Of a stretch of DNA of 8,156 nucleotides, positions 6,441-8,156 are shown piece after piece (position 1 is the stretch's first letter; each line of letters begins with the position of its first letter). The notes beneath the pieces were generated by a model, which saw nothing but the letters and a program-made list of their open reading frames with translations, did not search any database and was not told the origin of the DNA. The position numbers were made by a program, and so were the translations under genes. Source of the stretch: Candidatus Aenigmatarchaeota archaeon (GTDB lineage: Archaea; Aenigmatarchaeota; Aenigmatarchaeia; QMZP01); contig DAOUYM010000037.1 of assembly GCA_030666115.1 (NCBI GenBank), positions 1-8,156 of the forward strand. Reading direction: 5' to 3'.

Positions 6441-6457
6441 GCAAACCTTTTTAAGTA
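6441..6457 (+). promoter_or_regulatory. BRE/TATA promoter of the winged-helix regulator gene
   Basis: GCAAACC (6441-6447) directly followed by TTTTTAAGTA is a good archaeal BRE/TATA pair. It predicts a start near 6479 and a very AT-rich leader of about 48 nt. A second TATA-like stretch, TTATATAA at 6491-6498, is closer to the gene. GGTG at 6516-6519 is the Shine-Dalgarno site for the ATG at 6527. Confidence 0.6.
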
Positions 6458-6526
6458 TTATTAAAAAAATTATTATAATATTATGGTAAATTATATAATA
6501 AAATATAATAAAGATGGTGTTTCGAT

Positions 6527-7468
6527 ATGGAGAAGAAAGGGGATTTTCTGCTCAGGAGCGATGGCAAGAAACATCTAATGATTCCTATAAAGATGTTTGA
6601 TAAACCAGATAGCATCAAGCTCTTCTCAAGTGATCTTGGCTGGAAGATTTTCCAGGAGTTCTCAGAACCTTCCTGCCCGATGGATGTGGCAAAGAAGCTG
6701 AGGATACATGAACAGAAGGTGTACTACCATATCAACAAGTTCAAGAAGGCCAGGCTGATCAGGGAGGTTGGGTCAGAACCCAGGCACGGCACCGTCGCTA
6801 AGTTCTATCAGATAAAGGATTTCGCCTTTGGCCTAAAGCTTGACAGGGTCCCTCCAGGATCAGAGTTTAAGGTCCACTCACCCGCCCATGTCAAATCACT
6901 TGAACCCTTCATAGTTGATGGTGATCTCAATTCAAGAATAATAGTCGGTTCACCGGATCCGCATGGTCCCTGGAAGGCCCGCGCATCAGATTCTTGCTGT
7001 GCAATAGATTTCGCTCTTTTCATGGGTGCGTTCACCAGAGGAAAGCAGGTCCCTAACTATAAACTTGATACTGAGGTAAGGGAGAAAGACCTGAAAGGTA
7101 ATCTTATCCTCTTTGGCGGGCCCACTGTTAACATGGTAACCAGGAAGATAAACAAGGATCTCCCCATATTCTTCGAGGTTAAGAGGGATCTCAGGAGACT
7201 GAAATCAGATCTGTCCGGGAAGGTATACAGATCTGACCAGTGTGGACTTGTAGAGATAGTGGATAATCCCTGGGATAAGAAGGGAAAGGTCCTTATAATT
7301 GCAGGGAACAGGTTCCATGGTACAAGATCCGCTGTACTTGCCTGGATCAAGTACATGGATAAGATCATGAAGGGGAACAAATTCAATCCAAAGATAGTGG
7401 CCAAGGTGGTCAAGGGCTACGACATGAACGGTGACGGTGTGATAGATGACGTTGAAATCCTTGAATAG
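6527..7468 (+). CDS. Winged-helix DNA-binding protein with S-layer-like domain and C-terminal EF-hand loop
   Basis: A 313-residue predicted transcription regulator with no signal peptide or membrane helix, so cytoplasmic. Residues about 34-97 form an ArsR-like winged helix ('DVAKKLRIHEQKVYYHINKFKKARLI', in parts 53-78, is the helix-turn-helix; 'GTVAKFYQI' is the wing). Residues about 135-290 resemble S-layer proteins of the Methanococcus type. 'RIIVGS' and 'SD....ID......GAF' match the N-terminal domain of the S-layer protein encoded next door, with identical D-to-ID spacing. 'NLILFGGPTVN' (192-202) and 'KVLIIAGNRFHGTRSAVLAW' (254-273) resemble S-layer C-terminal parts. Residues 299-310 (DMNGDGVIDDVE) are a canonical EF-hand loop. 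It lies between the divergent glmS operon and the S-layer gene, so control of one or both is likely. Ligand and targets are not known; a nucleoid-type role is the alternative. Confidence 0.8.
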   Translation: MEKKGDFLLRSDGKKHLMIPIKMFDKPDSIKLFSSDLGWKIFQEFSEPSCPMDVAKKLRIHEQKVYYHINKFKKARLIREVGSEPRHGTVAKFYQIKDFAFGLKLDRVPPGSEFKVHSPAHVKSLEPFIVDGDLNSRIIVGSPDPHGPWKARASDSCCAIDFALFMGAFTRGKQVPNYKLDTEVREKDLKGNLILFGGPTVNMVTRKINKDLPIFFEVKRDLRRLKSDLSGKVYRSDQCGLVEIVDNPWDKKGKVLIIAGNRFHGTRSAVLAWIKYMDKIMKGNKFNPKIVAKVVKGYDMNGDGVIDDVEILE

Positions 7469-7476
7469 TCGCTTTT

Positions 7477-7545
7477 GTCACTTTTTTACCCGATTTTAAG
7501 AGTTTCTGTCTTTTATCTGTATTTGTCTGTATTTATCTGTATTAT
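7477..7545 (+). terminator. T-rich termination zone after the regulator gene, with a 10-bp tandem repeat
   Basis: Several T tracts follow the stop, among them TTTTTT at 7482-7487. The unit TTTATCTGTA then occurs at 7512-7521, 7522-7531 (one change, TTTGTCTGTA) and 7532-7541. Archaeal termination uses runs of T without needing a hairpin, so this is a plausible terminator. The repeats put T tracts one DNA turn apart, which would also bend the DNA. Confidence 0.55.
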
Positions 7546-7654
7546 ACCCCCATATATCGAAAAAACACCTAAAATGCATTTTGGAACAATTAAAATGGAT
7601 CTTATATACCATATCAACCGTATTAATAACCAAGTGGTATGAAAAAACCGTCCA

Positions 7655-7667
7655 TGAAACTGTTTCA
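7655..7667. promoter_or_regulatory. TGAAACTGTTTCA dyad upstream of S-layer TATA boxes
   Basis: Perfect 6-bp arms surround a single base. It is located 7 bp before the first TATA-like box and 34 bp before the main one, a position that suits an activator. It is the strongest non-AT dyad in this spacer. Confidence 0.45.
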
Positions 7668-7700
7668 GCCTAGTTATATATACCAGAAGCCACCAAGAGA

Positions 7701-7708
7701 TTTATATC
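7701..7708 (+). promoter_or_regulatory. TATA box of the S-layer gene
   Basis: TTTATATC after AAGAGA is the best TATA match. It predicts transcription from about 7730 and a leader of about 55 nt. TTATATATA at 7674-7682 may be a second promoter or an upstream element. Confidence 0.6.
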
Positions 7709-7729
7709 AATCACCCCGGATGCGCGGGT

Positions 7730-7762
7730 ATGTCCATGGCTTACTATGTGTATTTGGGATGA
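7730..7762 (+). CDS. Possible leaderless mini-ORF in the S-layer leader
   Basis: ATG to TGA encodes MSMAYYVYLG, 10 residues with three tyrosines. The A of the ATG is about 25 nt after the centre of the TATA box at 7701-7708, the place where transcription should start, so it could be translated leaderless. It ends 23 nt before the S-layer ATG. Any role as a leader peptide controlling S-layer translation is speculation, and chance cannot be excluded. Confidence 0.25.
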   Translation: MSMAYYVYLG

Positions 7763-7773
7763 TGCATTAAGAT

Positions 7774-7779
7774 AGGAGG
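7774..7779 (+). promoter_or_regulatory. Strong Shine-Dalgarno site of the S-layer gene
   Basis: AGGAGG lies 6 nt before the ATG at 7786, with an all-A spacer. It fixes the start codon and fits very high expression. Confidence 0.85.
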
Positions 7780-7785
7780 AAAAAA

Positions 7786-8156
7786 ATGAATATTCGACAA
7801 ATCTTGGCAGGAGGTATAGCTGCTATAGCAGCTGGAGCCACACTAGGAGTCGGAGTTTTCGGCGCTGGCCTTGGTGACTACGTTACAACTGATACAAATG
7901 AACTTTTGTCACCTATGGTCGTTATCGGCGGAAGCGCGACATCACCAGTACACTCTGCTGACGTTTTGGGTGGTATTGACATTGGAGTAGCTCTTGCAGG
8001 TTTCGCAACCAAAGACGTATCCATCGCAGGTGCTGCTGGAGTTCCTTCAGTAGCTGATGGTGCTCTAGTTACCAGCGACCTGAACAAGACCTACTTAGGC
8101 GCACCATTCACCCAGGTATTGACTGCTCTGACAGCAACAGATCTACCTGTTCTTCT
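7786..8156 (+). CDS. S-layer protein, Methanococcus-type, N-terminal part (runs off the window)
   Basis: Main candidate for the structural subunit of the cell-surface lattice. Only 123 residues are visible; the family usually has 500 or more. Residues 1-30 are a signal peptide: short basic start 'MNIRQ', then an Ala/Gly-rich hydrophobic core. From 42, 'SPMVVIGGSATSP' and 'ADVLGGIDIGVALAGFA' correspond to the N-terminal S-layer domain ('VVVG(S)...(A)AD...A' in Methanococcus homologues). The sequence is acidic and rich in Ala, Gly, Val and Thr, with few Lys or Arg. Asn100 in 'NKT' is an N-glycosylation sequon, which fits the amino-sugar operon upstream. Codon use (GCT, GGT, GTA, GAC, AAC) differs from neighbours in a way typical of highly expressed genes. 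A strong Shine-Dalgarno site and a 55-nt leader precede it. The 3' end is outside the window, so domain content is only partly known. Confidence 0.85.
   Translation, partial: MNIRQILAGGIAAIAAGATLGVGVFGAGLGDYVTTDTNELLSPMVVIGGSATSPVHSADVLGGIDIGVALAGFATKDVSIAGAAGVPSVADGALVTSDLNKTYLGAPFTQVLTALTATDLPVL

Larger units (their letters stand above)
7546..7785 (+). other. S-layer promoter/leader region rich in dyads
   Basis: This is the 240-bp remainder of the 317-bp gap before the S-layer gene. It contains a perfect palindrome AAAATGCATTTT (7571-7582), ACCA-AG-TGGT (7629-7638) and TGAAAC-T-GTTTCA (7655-7667). Two TATA-like boxes lie at 7674-7682 and 7701-7708, followed by a GC-rich patch with CCCG/CGGG arms (7715-7728). 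Such density fits a strongly expressed, regulated promoter. There is no protein gene apart from the 10-codon mini-ORF listed separately. Confidence 0.55.

Noticed and set aside
7512..7541. The 10-bp repeats as a CRISPR array or origin iterons.
   Set aside because: Units are too short, directly adjacent and T-rich, with no spacers and no replication or Cas gene nearby; T-rich termination explains them better.

Overview
The window looks archaeal, with about 45% GC coding DNA and AT-rich spacers. Three things point that way. The promoters are TATA/BRE-like, and at least one lies at the distance expected for a leaderless transcript. Arginine codons are mostly AGG/AGA and isoleucine is often ATA. 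The gene set includes ribosomal protein L10e in archaeal form, an archaeal-type GlmU, an archaeal-type thymidylate synthase and a Methanococcus-like S-layer protein. The lineage cannot be fixed from this sequence; a DPANN-type or other S-layer-bearing archaeon of the Methanococcus/Thermococcus kind is my guess.

Layout, left to right. Positions 1-1303 (+) hold a two-gene deoxypyrimidine operon: a thymidylate synthase cut by the window edge, then dCTP deaminase. Together they cover most of the route dCTP to dUTP to dUMP to dTMP. A spacer with an 11-bp tandem repeat leads to the promoter and gene for ribosomal protein L10e (1469-1999, +). Facing it is a small four-helix membrane protein of unknown function (2064-2510, -) with its own, probably leaderless, promoter. 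Upstream of that on the minus strand is the operon glmS - HAD phosphatase - glmU (6317 down to 2588). It supplies glucosamine-6-phosphate and UDP-N-acetylglucosamine; the mutase GlmM is not in the window.

From the 210-bp region upstream of glmS, a divergent gene (6527-7468, +) encodes a winged-helix protein. Its C-terminal part resembles S-layer proteins and it ends in a canonical EF-hand calcium loop. After a T-rich termination zone and a 317-bp spacer full of dyads and TATA-like boxes comes the start of an S-layer protein gene (7786 to the window end), with a signal peptide and an N-glycosylation sequon.

The right half therefore reads as a cell-envelope locus: sugar-nucleotide supply, an S-layer-like regulator and the S-layer protein. 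The most interesting point is that the regulator and the neighbouring S-layer protein share a recognisable sequence block in this window. A cytoplasmic DNA-binding protein built on an S-layer-type domain with a calcium loop is an attractive candidate sensor for S-layer synthesis or calcium. I see no tRNA, rRNA, CRISPR array, insertion sequence or phage gene.
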